A stretch of DNA of 64,000 nucleotides from Mercurialis annua (lineage: Eukaryota > Streptophyta > Magnoliopsida > Malpighiales > Euphorbiaceae), in contig NC_065570.1 of the NCBI RefSeq assembly GCF_937616625.2, positions 48,785,665 to 48,849,664 of the forward strand, written 5' to 3'. Below, piece after piece: positions 34,198 through 46,580 of this stretch (within the stretch, counting starts at the first letter, position 1; each line of letters opens with the position of its first letter). The notes under the pieces were generated by a model, which was not told where the DNA came from, made no database searches, and saw nothing but the letters and a program-made list of their open reading frames with translations. A program made the translations under genes and the position numbers.

Positions 34198-36738
34198 TGT
34201 CACGACCCAAATTATTGAGCCGAGACCGGCGCTAGGGAATGGGAGTGGTAGCTCCGAAACCCGTAGTAAGCCTAAAACCACTAATAATTTTTCGCATTTA
34301 AAAGTATAATATTATGTATAAAACATTTTCGGAAACACTCTTTCGGATAAAGCATTTATAAATATTAAAATATTATACTAGCGTTTACAATATAAAATAA
34401 TGTTTGAAGTCAAAATATCTATCTAATACCGACACCTACTGACTACTGCAGCTTTAGGAACCCAAACTTGTGCAAGTCCAATGACTTCTGGCACAGTGGA
34501 GATGGTTTGTCTGATCCGACTCTGTCTACCTGCAAACATCAGAGTGAGGGGTCAGTATTTGGGAAAATACTGAGTGAGTTTGCAAGTTACTTATAGTATT
34601 ATCAAAATATAGCGTCACACGCTTATTACATATATAAATTTATGATATAAGCAACATTATTAATTTCAAAGATGTGAGTCCAACTCACTAGATACGGGGA
34701 CTTCCAGACTACACCGTAGTCGAGTGCTCACTCGTATCGAAATCATAAAGTGTGAGTCCAACTCACTGGTGGCCCAGCCACTGGTGGGCCCAGCCCACTA
34801 GATACGGGGACTTCCAGACTACACCGTAGCCGAGTTCACTCTCGTATCGAATTCATAACATATTATGCATAAATATATATTAACTCTTAATCATAAAGTC
34901 AGGTACTCTAGACTGACTCACCAATGATCATGTAGCCTATTGACACCCAATAGGTAGTTGGTCTCTTCGGACCGCACACTAGACACTTATCTCCAAAACA
35001 ACGAATACAACAACATTCATATAATCAAATCTATCAAACAAAACAGCTTATACGAGCAAATCATATAGATACGAGATATTTAATATCAATACTCATAATA
35101 TAAGAAAATAACTTTTATAATAATACGCAAAAGTAAATTGCCACTCACAGTGACCGCTATCCAAAACTGCATTATTATAATCCCGCAAGCGTAAGCTCCA
35201 TGCATTGTCCACTCACGTAACCACTCCGGCCCAATGGCTTGGTAGCTCGTCGATACGTCAGTTACTTAGTCGAGTTACCTGTACGTTTAATCCATAAACG
35301 TAGGCTTAATATCAAAACCCTAAGTTATAAACTTAGGTTAATATAATCGTAGTTCAAATACGACTTTTAACCTTGATCGTATTCTAATACTTAGTCGAGA
35401 TACTTGTTATATCTCTTAGTCGTATTCTAATACGTATGATACCTTCAAATTTTAGGGTTTAGTTTCATTCCGATGAAGTTTCAAGTAGTTTTCAGGACAA
35501 TGCGCAGGTGCTGCCTGCGCACTGACACTGTTTAGTAAAACGACGATCTCTCCCAATTGAACCGTTGGATCGAGATAAAATTGGACAGAGGCGTTCCTAA
35601 GAGGCAAATCTATAAACTGACCGTAGGGTTTCTGAATCTGGCAACATTTGGGTAGTGTGCGAACGCACACAATGAGTGTGCGAACGCACACCCCAAAATT
35701 CAAGGAGTGTGCGATCGCACACTCAATGTGTGCGAACGCACACCCTTGACAGCCCCCGGAAAAGTCATTTTCCGGGCGCTGCGCCACTTTCCGACACTCC
35801 CGACATGCTTACGCTTCATTTTAACATATAATCCAATCTAAATCTCACCAAAAACGAGTATAGAAACGCGATTACAATTTGTTTAATTCGTTTAAACGAA
35901 ATAACCCTAATTTACTAATTCTCACAATAAAAACGTCAAGCTTACCTCGATTTAAAGCTTAACGATGATAGAGAATCGAATTCTGGACGAATCGATATAA
36001 AGAACTCGCGATTTGGACGAGAAACGGCGAAACGGCGACGGAACGTAACGATCGCCATTTCCTTCTTCTGTAACCTTCTGCTCCTTCTTCTTCTTTTCTT
36101 AATTCATTTGGTTTCCTTAATATATCATGGCTAATTAGCCACTTTGATCCTTCATTTCTTTAACTCCAACCAATTCTCTTTTAAGCTTTCTAATTTAACC
36201 TAACGGTTAAATTATTCTTTTAACTCAATTACTTACGTATTATTTATATCCAAATAAATAATACTAATCTATAATTATTATTTCCCGTCAATAATCTTTT
36301 AATTGCTATTATCGAGATTTATTTGGCTAATTTACATTTTGGCCCTTGAACTTTTCAAAAGTTACAATTTAGCCCAAAACGTATCCGCGTCCAAATTTTA
36401 AAAGGTCTCCGATTGACCCGAAACTTTTACCACATATACTATAAAACATTTCGCGGACCTTGGCGAAATAATTTCCATTTTAAGTCATAGTGGCTAAATT
36501 ACCACTTTAGTCCCTGTACCTCATTTCGAGCTTTTCTTGACATTTTTCTTTTCTAATTTCAATTCCAACTTTAGAACTGAAATATAATGTTAAGTCTTTG
36601 CTATAATCTCTTTCAAAGCCGATCTACTAAAACTTATTTATCTTATTTTTATCGGAAGACTTTCCGTTATCGTCACTCTGGCGACTCAAAACTGGACACG
36701 TGGTCCAATTAAATACTTAAATATTTTGGGGTATTACA
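34198..36738 (-). repeat. 5' LTR of the LARD-like element (right copy)
   Basis: This LTR is 2,541 bp, identical to the left LTR on reading except for two substitutions near its start and one extra 21-bp palindrome unit near 35655-35690. The frame at 35452-35787 is the counterpart of 28404-28718, lengthened by seven codons by that unit. Confidence 0.9.
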
Positions 36739-37028
36739 AATTACTAATCCCCCCTCATATTAGATTATAATTATTAATTTTTCCACGAATTTTAGAAAGT
36801 CAATTGTTTACCTCTTAATGTTTGATTAAATTAATCACTACCCTTTTTCGTAAATTAATTTTGTTATTTGACTTAGTCAAAGGGTCTATGTCAAAAATAA
36901 AATTTATTTTGACCCTTAAACTTATATTTCTTTCAAAAATATCTATAAAATTACAAAACAAATCAAACAATTTTTTCAAATAACTTCAAATTACTAATCA
37001 AAACATAATATTTCTACAAATATTTTAA

Positions 37029-37758
37029 GGCCTAATTATTTAAAAAAACTACCACCTTATAACATTTTTTCGTTTATACCCCGACCTAGGAAAAAATTCA
37101 TTTGTACCCTTTTTAAATTTTTCGTTTTCAACTGTACCCCAAAATTTAATTTTTTGACAATTTAATTAATTAAAGGATGCAAATATTAAAAACGATTAAA
37201 TAGAAGGGTTATATTTTTTTTTCTATTGGTAAAAAACAAACAAATCCTTAAACTTTAAAACTATTCAAATTAATCATTTTAAAATTTTTTATTTAAAAAA
37301 CTTCCGACCCACCATTGTACTCATTCGATTTACGAATCCGCCACCAAAACCCGATAAATATTTTTCACAAAAAATAAATATTTTTTTTAATTTTTTTCGG
37401 AGGAGCTCCTCCTTCACGAGAGGAGGAGCAGCTGGCTCTCCTTCGGACTGAGAGTCGGAGATTTTTTTATTTAAAATTATTTATTTTTACGGTTTTATAT
37501 TTAATAAATTAAATAATAATTAGAAGTTTAATTTTATAAAGAAGAAGGTATTTTTGTACAATTAAAGTCTAATTAGAATATAAGTTAAAAAATAAAGGAC
37601 TATTTTAAACTTTGTTCTACATGAAAAAAGTTCAATTTAATGTTTTAGGATAGAGTTGAAAACGAAAAATGAAAAACAGGGTGCAAATGAATTTTTTCCT
37701 AGGTCGGAATATAAACGAAATAATGTTAGAAGGTGGAGCTTTTTTAAGTAATTAAGCC
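37029..37758. mobile_element. Mutator-like element, long member of the GGCTTAATTACTT family (730 bp)
   Basis: A perfect 9-bp duplication ATATTTTAA flanks it at 37020-37028 and 37759-37767. Ends GGCCTAATTATTT and AAGTAATTAAGCC are inverted, and arms of ~110 bp share phrases such as CGTTTATACC. The centre has a GAGGAGCTCCTCC-rich palindromic patch near 37400-37450. No transposase. Confidence 0.85.
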
Positions 37759-37781
37759 ATATTTTAATTTATATTAAATTT

Positions 37782-38430
37782 GTTGAAAAGTTTGTTGAAT
37801 TTAAAATAAAAGGAAAAGTGTCTTCTCATACGAAATGAGAAAACAGAGAGTTTTGTGATTTTCCCACATTGCGTAGGAGAACTCAATTTATTGGGTTTAT
37901 AAACTTGGTTTCTCTCATATGGGTTTGGGCCAAAGAGGTATCCAATTTTGTGAACGGGCTAGGAGTTACATCCTTCCGTATTTACCCCACGCGCGTCGTT
38001 CGTCTGATCGGTCGGCCTGGTCTGGGTAGGTGGGTCGATATTTATTAGTATCTCAACAGCTCTTTTTTTCTAGCCTATAAATACCAACTTCTTCTTTTGT
38101 AAGTACACATAAATACAAAGCAATAGAGCATTACAGAAAAAGTGTTTAGAGCTGTTTTCACAGTGCACTGAAAACAGTATGTTTGGTTGTTTTATCCTAG
38201 GGACGTCGCGGTTGTTAGTAAGCTTTGCACCATCGAGCTATGCCGCAAAACGTCCCAAAGAGAACGACCTAGTCCGCGACTCAGCCTCATCGTGTTCAGT
38301 TCATTTACAGCAATTGTTTCAACAATTTTTGACGAGTCCCTTTACAATTGCTGCCATGAATACCGATGAGGTTGTTGCCTACGGTTCTTCTAATGTTGAT
38401 TCCAACAAACCATTCCGGTTTTAAGGCCTG
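37782..38430 (+). repeat. Probable LTR and leader of the copia element
   Basis: Upstream of the gag remnant lies a stretch with a USE-like TTCCCACATTG (37861-37871) and a TATA box TATAAATA (38076-38083), as in the U3 part of an LTR. Neither the exact LTR ends nor the PBS could be fixed. The frame at 38355 (MNTDEVVAYG) runs into a stop at 38422 and appears to begin the gag protein. Confidence 0.5.
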
Positions 38431-41400
38431 CATTTCAAAAGGTGGAAACAAAAGACTGAAATTTTCTTAACCATCCAAAAGGTGGTTTATGTTTTGACAA
38501 TGGCAATGTTTTCCGTTGATGAAACTGCCGAGGAAGAAGAAAAAGACAAACAGAATGGTGAAGTACAACAGTAGATGACTAACGATTACTTGTGCAAGAA
38601 TTTTCTTACTGCACTAAGTGATGATCTCTATGATTACTACGATGATGGAAAGACTGAAAAGGAAACTTGGGAGTCGCTGCAAAAGAAATACGATACCGAG
38701 GAGGCGGTGACTAAAAAGCATGCAGTCAGCTGCTACCTCAAATATCAAATGAGTGGCAAAAAATCTGTCGAGGCGCAATCCCATGAATTGCAGAAAATTG
38801 CTCATGAGATCATCTCCGAAGGTATGGATCTTGATGAACAATTTCAAGTCGCTGTTTTGATTGACAAATTATCTCCTTTATGGAGGAACTTTAAGACTTC
38901 TCTCAGGCACAAAACAAAGGAGTTCTCGCTGGAAAGTTTGATCACTCGTCTTCGGTTTGAGGAAGAGGCGAGAAAATAGAATCAAAAAGATGAAGTGCTG
39001 GTTGTTTCTAACAACACAAGAAAGTTTAGTTCGATGAGTTTGAAGCCTAATGGCAAAAAATTTAAGAATCAGAATCGCAATTCGAACTTTAACCAAAATT
39101 TGAATCGCAAAAAAGAAAATCAGAATGGTAATCCTTCAAGGAACCATATTATGAAACAGGCACCACCTGTTAAGAATGACCTGCCACCATTTCTATGTTT
39201 TAACTGTGGAAAACTGGGTCATATGGCGCGCTAGTGTCGGAACAGGCCAATTAATGCTCCACATGAAAACTTGACTGGAGATCCTTTTACGGCTATGATG
39301 ACTGAAATGATGGCTGAGGTCAACCTTGTTGGTGGATCAAGTGGTTGGTGGGTGGACACGGGTGCTAATCCCCATGTTTGCCACAAACCGTGCTATGTTC
39401 AAAACATACACTACTATGGATGATAAGAAAGCGATACTGGGTGATACTCACACCACCACTTTTGCTGGAATCGGAAGTGTTGAACTGAAGTTTACTACAG
39501 AGAAAACACTAATCTTGAAGGATGTGATGCACACTCCTATGATGAGGAAGAACTTGGTGTCTGGCTATCTTTTCAACAAGGCTGGATTCTGTCAGACTCT
39601 TGGGGGAGATCTGTACACCATTACTAGAAATGGTATTTTTGTGGGAAAGTGTTATGCTTATGAGGGTATGTTTAAATTGAATGTTAAAATTATCAATAAA
39701 GATGTTGCTTCTGTTTATATGGTTTATGATTTTAATATTTGACATGCTAGACTATGTCATGTAAATAAAAGGATAATTAACAACATGAGTACCCTAGGAT
39801 TAATTCCTAAAATGAACCAAACTGAGTTTGAAAAATGTGAATTATGTAGTCAAGTTAAGATAATAAAAAACTCACAAAAATCAGTAATTAAAGAATCTGA
39901 ACCTTTAGATTTAACACATCCTGATATATGTGAACTTAATGGTACCTTGACCAGAGAAGGTAAAAGATATTTTATCAATTTTATTGATGATTTTTCTGAT
40001 TTTACACATGTGTATTTGATGAAAACTAAGAGTGATGCACTTGACATGTTCAAGTTATTTGTTATTGAAATTGAAAATCAATTCAATAAAAAAATCATAA
40101 GAATTCACAATGACAGAGGTGCTGAATATAAATATAGCTTGTTTATAGAATTTTATAACTCACATGGTGTTGTGCATGAAAAATAACACCTTATTCTCTT
40201 GAAATGAACAGTAAAGCCGAAAGAAAAATAAAACACTCACAGAAGCTATATTGTCTATTTTATTAAATTCTGGAGCTGCTTTTTATTGGTGGGGTGAAAT
40301 TTTGTTAAATGTTTGCTACGTACTCAACAGAGTCCCTAAATCAAACAGTTAGATTTCACCTTATGAGATTCTAAAGAAAAGACAACCAAATTTTGTCTTA
40401 TATAAGAACTTAGGGCTGTTTAGCCTATGTTTGGATTCCTAATCCGAAACGAATAAAATTAGCAAGCAGAGTCTACGAATGTGTTTTCATTGGGCATGCA
40501 GCAGTGTTTTAAAAATCAGATCGGACCGGCCGGTCAGACCAGTTGAACCGCGAACCGGTTAGTGGTTCGATTTGAAAAGGTAAAAAACCGAATCTTTTGG
40601 TTGGACCGGATTAAACCGGATTTTGAACCGGATTGGACCGGTAAAAAACCGATGAACCCGAGTTGTTTTCAATTTATTTAAATTTATTAGACCGGTTGAA
40701 CCGGTCATTGAACCGGTTAAACCAGTTGAACCAGAAACCGGTGGCCTCACCGGTTCAGCCACCGGTTCGGTTTTTAAAACACTGGTATGCAGTTAATAGC
40801 AAAGCATATAGGTTTTATGACTTGACTGCATGAGTTATTATTGAATATGTGAATGCTGATTTTTATGAACAAAAATTTCCTTTTAAATTAGGAAATAGTG
40901 GGGCGAATAATCTAGTAATGTTCCGGTTGTTAGGAATAATGAGATTACTGATGATACAGAACCAGAGATCAGAAAAAGTAAAAGAGCAAGAATTTTGAAA
41001 GATTTTGGAACTGATTTCCGTGTCTATTATTTAGAGGAGGATCCTACGAACCTCTAAGAAGCTCTGACTTCTTTAGATTCTGGCTTGTGGCAAGAATCCA
41101 TGAATGATGAGATGGATTTATTAGAGTTTAATAAGAAATGGCGTTTGACTAATATGCCTCCCGGTTGCAAAACCATAGGTTGTAAATGGAAATTCGAAAA
41201 AGAAATTGAAACCTGATGGCACAATTGACAAATATAAAAGCTCGACTTGTAGCCAAAGGTTATAGATAATGTGAAAACGTTGATTTCTTTGATACCTATT
41301 CACCTGTTACTAGAATAACATCCATTAGAGTGCTGATTTAGATCCCTGCACTATATGATATGGTTGTACACCAAATGGATGTTAAGACTGCCTTTTTTAA

Positions 41401-41622
41401 ACGGTGAATTGGAGGAACAAATTTACATGGATCAACCTGAAGGTTTTGTGATACATGGTCAGGTACAGGTGTACAAGTTAGACAAATCTTTGTATGGTCT
41501 AAAATAAGCACCTAAGTAATGGCATGAGAGATTTGATAACCTTGTCATCTCAAATGGTTTTAAAGTGAATGAAAGTGACAAATGTATTTACTACAAATAT
41601 GAAAAGGAACTTTGTAATTTCA
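38355..41622 (+). pseudogene. Broken Ty1/copia gag-pol, truncated inside reverse transcriptase
   Basis: Domains in order: gag (38575-38979, WESLQKKYDTEEAVTKK and LRHKTKEFSLESLITRL); a zinc knuckle CFNCGKLGHMAR at about 39199-39233, cut by a stop before its last Cys; protease active-site WWVDTGANPHVC at 39345-39380 with a frameshift just after; integrase zinc-finger region (HARLCHVN, CELCSQ) and catalytic core (HPDICELNG, IHNDRGAEY) to 40183; and a reverse-transcriptase fragment (FLNGELEEQIYMDQPEGF, then YGLK-APK-WHERF with stops at the Gln positions) to about 41622. The sequence stops before the YVDD catalytic motif and RNase H, where other repeat DNA begins. Many stops and shifts make it inactive. 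A 283-bp MITE interrupts it. No second LTR was seen. Confidence 0.9.
40502..40784. mobile_element. hAT-type MITE inside the copia element (283 bp)
   Basis: Ends are CAGTGTTTTAAAAA and TTTTTAAAACACTG. The flanking 8-bp duplication is GCATGCAG (40494-40501) against GTATGCAG (40785-40792), 7 of 8 equal. The body is rich in CCGGTT/AACCGG. Removing it rejoins a copia frame reading VFIGHAV and NSKAYRFYDL, so the site before insertion is visible. A non-coding passenger. Confidence 0.9.
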
Positions 41623-42211
41623 TAACGACGTCCTATGCATGCATAAGTAAGTGAGATATTTAGTCGGTAGAAAAATTATTTCCTAGCTTAGTGTCACGAC
41701 CAAAATTCATAGATCGTAACCGGCGCTAGGGTATGGGAGTGGTAGCTTCGAAACCCGTAGCAAGCCTCGCGGAAAACATGCAAGCATATAACCTGCATAA
41801 AAACAACGCTCGGGGGCAACCGACACTCCGACCTAACTCTATTAGTTATCTGTACAACAAATAAGTAATGCTCGGTTCAACTTCGAGTCTCCAACAACAT
41901 GGCATAAAAATAATATCCGGTGTAAACATTAAAGCATGCCAACATAAACAAGAAATAGTCGGACCAATCCGACAAATCAAAATAAAGATAACTAGAGACT
42001 ATTACTACTGCGGTATAAGAGTTTTAAAATAAAAGACTCTCTTTTAAATAAACTTAAAAGTAGACGTCCACAGAATCAATGAAAGCTGGAGATCAATAAG
42101 ACGCTCTCAAATCAAATAAACCTAGAAATGGGGAAACAACAGAGGTCAAATATACTGAGATGAGTTCATATTATTATGTACATTTATTATTTAAAAACCC
42201 TTAAAACAAAA

Positions 42212-44562
42212 TGTGACACCCTCAAATTAAAACATTATATACTCAAACATTTATAACAAACATCACAATATCCATTTAATATATGTTATGTTTCGACACA
42301 AAAGTTTTAACTTATCGCATAACCGTAACATTCAAACTATCTCACATCAAACACTAATACATAACTTTATACAAAGATTCTTAGTACAAAAGTTTTGTTA
42401 TCTATCTTATACACACAAACACTTCAAAATATGCACGTGCAATGAACTCTCCATTGGCCTACCTGAAACCTCTATCAGATGCAAATGTCGACTCAATGCA
42501 ACTCTTTGTATCCTGAAAAATAATAACGTAGAGGAGTGAGCCTGCAACTCAATAAGCAAATAGATATATGCATACTAAATATACACATTCATAAGCATTT
42601 CAAGTAACTAATATATAACTCAAGCAATGATCCATTCAACATAAACAATAACCAAAACAAATGTAGTAGTCCAATGTTCAATTCAAAGCAAACATATTCT
42701 CACATTTCCAATCAACATCAAGCTTACAGAAGGATATTCAATCATGCGCATAATTCTCATGTTGGCTCAAATCCCATATAGGCAACCAACATATGTTATT
42801 GGCCCAAATCGCCCTTTAGGCAACCAATAACTCAATCTCACATCGTTCGCCCGAATCGCCATTTTAGGCAACCAACGACTATCTCAATTCTCATTGAATA
42901 TCCAAACATAAGCATGACATGATTCTAAAAAGCAAAACATGACTCGCGCAAACAATTCAACCATAATTCACAAGCGCATATACGTCTCAAATCAATACAC
43001 ACTTGCAATTGCAAATAAACGTATATACCAAGTATAACACTATCTATTCACTTACTCAATTCACCGAGTCTCAAACTCGTGAAGTTCCAGGCTTGTCCAT
43101 CGTATTCCCTTCTGGTCTATAAGTACCTATTCACATATATATAATCTCAATTCATTCACAAGGTATAACTATTTCCTCAATTTACATAAAGAAATAAACT
43201 AGTAACCATAACCCCTTTTTCTAGGCAGATTATGTGTAATGACTTCAAATAGGTATTACTCATAACTCAAACATCATTTATACAAAATATTGATACGAGT
43301 CCTGTACATTTGAGTCTAGTTTCATTTACAAATGGAAGCACTTGAATTGGATTAGTATAAATCAGATTATGCACATTACAACACCACTAGGTTAAACTGT
43401 TTAGACAGATTATACAATTAAATGTTTATTCCTTATTCATAATCCAAATAACAGAATTAGTCTTTTGTCAAAACTAAAAAGTTTTATTTAACATCCTAAG
43501 GAATCCACAGAAACAATAATGGCATCATTTGGACATGTATAACTCATTGTATCAATTTCACAAGTAATTAATATTGCAGCCATAGTTCTACAGAATAGGC
43601 AGAACATATACCCTATCTTGCAATTGATCCAAACATCAATATAAACACAATTTGACAAAACCCTTTGGTGAAGTTATAGTTATATGAGTCTAAAAAAGAT
43701 AACAAAAAGAACCAACTCGATTAGATCTCTAAACAATGAGATATTCATGTTTTGGTGACACCCTATCAGGCTGTATAGGCAGACAGAGCAATAAAATCGT
43801 ATGGACTATTAGGCTATCATAACGATTTCAAATGATGAAACACAGATAATAACAATTGTAGTAGACGAACTATAGTTTCTATAGAATCAAGAATCAATCA
43901 ATTTGGAGTTGCATAGCTCGGTTTATGATACAAACAACAGAGATAGACTTTTCAGATATGTGCAGATTGCTTTCAAAAAGATGATGAACTCTAACCTAAT
44001 CAACCAAAACACTTAAATTACTTACCAAATATCTCCTTTTCTTGATCCAAACTTTAATTTAAGGTGTACTTGATGTTATGGCTGAAGTTAGGATTAGGTT
44101 TTCATGAATTCCTTACTCTTCTCTCCTTTTCTCTCTTTGATATATCAAGAAGAAATACTTAAGAGGTGTTATTTAACCTTTAGCTAAGATTCCATCTAAC
44201 TAAAATAGGAATGCTTTTATGGAATCATTCACCATTAAAAATATCTCATATAGCCCTTGAAATATCCTTTAAGTATAACTAAAACTTTCTAGTTTATTTG
44301 TTTTTATAATAACCAAATAACCCTAATTAACCGACATACTTTCATTCCAATTTAGTTTGAATATATTTGTTCGTAGTTATACTAACTCTTAATCAATTGA
44401 ATAGTTATAGCATTAATCAAACTTCCATATTTCATATGTAAATGAATATCAATCATACGTGTAATACTTCCGTAAATGCTAATGAATGTCACTTACTCTT
44501 AATCATAAAAATGAATGAAATGCATGAGCATAACTATATGATATTCAAATGTGGGTGTTACA
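42212..44562. mobile_element. Nested solo LTR (2,351 bp)
   Basis: It begins TGTGACACCC, ends GGGTGTTACA, and is flanked by CAAAA (42207-42211 and 44563-44567). The interrupted host LTR reads continuously across it when compared with 225-300. Contains three hairpin modules at 42758-42879. No protein domain was recognised. Confidence 0.85.
42758..42879. repeat. Three hairpin modules with covarying arms
   Basis: Each has a core like GGCCCAAATCGCCCTTTAGG between complementary arms: ATGTTGG/CCAACAT (unit at about 42759-42792), GTTATTGG/CCAATAAC (42795-42831) and TCGTT/AACGA (42843-42878). Arm changes on one side are matched on the other. Confidence 0.75.
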
Positions 44563-46500
44563 CAAAACATTTGTTTTATACTATAATATATATAATCATT
44601 ATTGAATAAGTATTGAAACAATCCCACAGTGGGTCAGATAATAATTTGCCGATTTTCCAGAGTAGGTCAGATATAAATTTGCCGATACCAGCGTAGGCAA
44701 GACGACTTTATGCCGATTCTAGAGTACTTACCGGTGCACACAGTCTTGATAATACTCATCGAGTAGCTCATTCAATTCAAATTCATAATGAGTTCAAAAA
44801 CCTTTTGAAACATCCGTATACAATATATAATATCAAAATAGATAAGTTACTTTATAAAGAGGTAAAAAATAATACAAACTCATTGCTTTCGAAAATCCCC
44901 GATAAGCTCAGCAAGCAACTAAACCTGTTCTAACTCCAAAGAACGAGCAGCCTACGGGTCTAGAAATAAAGCATAAGTTGAAGTCAAATCAACCCCTAAC
45001 TTTAAGAATACTAGACACACATAGGACTAGCACCAAAAACAACATGCCAAAACACAAACCACTAATAAAATAACCACTCCTACTCAAATATATCCAGAGT
45101 TACACAATAGCCAAGTTAAAATTGAGTTCCCACTTTAAAAACATAATCCGGAAAACACTTTAAATAACTCAGTTTAAAATCATAAAACCAAGTTCAAAAT
45201 CCCAGAGTAGTGAGTTAGTGAAATTATCCACTTTCAAGCTTAAACTCACATGTCGGGCGACGCAAGTCTAACCCAACCCAAACATCTAATCAGAGTAAAT
45301 CGATTCATTTAAAAATTTAGAAACACCTTAATAAACCAAATTCTCAGTTTGGAAAAACAAGAAACTTAAATTCAACATAAAAACTCAAGTAAAACATCAT
45401 GCTGACAAAAATCATTTAGAGTACATTAACATGCTTTGTACAAAAATCAAGACAATAAAGCATTCATAACACTTAGTCCGAAATGGGTCTAAACATACAT
45501 CGCCAAATCCAAACATCTTAGATGAGATTATATGCATGTCATAGTCAATAATATCAAAGAAACTCAGATCCTAAATCATCACAAAGCATCGAATCCGAAA
45601 TCAAAGCATTTTAGCGTAAAACTAGCTAGTTTGCAAACTAAGCCAACACGTACCAAAACAATTATGATTCACACTCCCAATCTCATTTAGATTAGTATTA
45701 TATCATACATGATTACAATATATCAACACAACTCAGATCTAGACTCATGTCAAAATCACTTAATCAAACAATTACACAATTTTGCTATAATTGCATGAAC
45801 ATGCCATTAGGTTCAAAACATAAATCCAATGAATCAAATAACATGACAACTGATCTTAAACATTTAAAACACCCTAATATACACCTAACATCAGTATGCC
45901 AAAATGCGCAATTCGTAGGTTTTGTCAAACCTAACCAATAACCAACACATACCATCAACCCAAGCGAATCCATAACGGACAAAGCAAGAAAACACTTATT
46001 CATTGTTTAAATTATGCAATTCCAATTCCAATCATTATTCCTCACATTATAATCATATTAAACTCCATTTAAAATATAATATTCAAATTATAAATCTTAG
46101 ACCATCAAACATAAGGTTTTAATCTCCAAAACACCCTAAAACATGCAATTATGTGCATTAAACAAGAACAACAATAACTCAATACAAAAGAGATGGAAAT
46201 CATTACCTTAGAATGAAAAACTACAAGATCATATAAGGATTAAATCCTTGGGAAGGATCTGGACCAGAAACAACAAGAGCCACAATCCTACCAGCGAATC
46301 ATACTATAAAGGATTTGCGTAGATCTCACGAAACGGATAGTCAAACACCATTTAATTGTTAAAAACTACCAAGAATCATGAGGGAATGATAGAAAATAAG
46401 TTTATCTGGGTATAGGGTTGTTTTAGGTCTAATATAGTGAAAAGGGGCTGAAAAAATTGAGTTAAAGGATTATTTATAAAAATAGCGAACCCTACAATGC

Positions 46501-46580
46501 CGTGTCGCGCCCGCGACACAAACACGTCACACCCACGAAAAATATCGCGCCCGGGACAAAGAAAAATCGCGCCTGCGACA
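46501..46580. repeat. TCGCGCCCGCGA palindrome cluster in solo LTR
   Basis: GTGTCGCG/CGCGACAC (46502-46519) is a perfect 8-bp stem. It is followed by degraded relatives near 46544 and 46566. Position within the LTR corresponds to the cluster at 2159-2245, but the arms differ. Confidence 0.75.

Larger units (their letters stand above)
27150..36738 (-). mobile_element. Complete young non-autonomous LTR retrotransposon (LARD-like)
   Basis: Two LTRs (27150-29669 and 34198-36738) begin TGTCACGACCC and end GGGGTATTACA. A 5-bp duplication AATTA flanks the whole at 27145-27149 and 36739-36743. The primer-binding site (complement of initiator tRNA-Met) and the polypurine tract show that it is oriented on the minus strand. 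The 4.5-kb interior (29670-34197) has no gag, protease, reverse transcriptase or integrase that I can recognise in any frame; its plus strand is pyrimidine-rich with only short open frames. The layout fits a large retrotransposon derivative moved by an autonomous gypsy partner. Apart from one 21-bp unit I noticed only two base differences between the LTRs (27237/34285 and 27288/34336), so insertion was recent. Confidence 0.9.
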
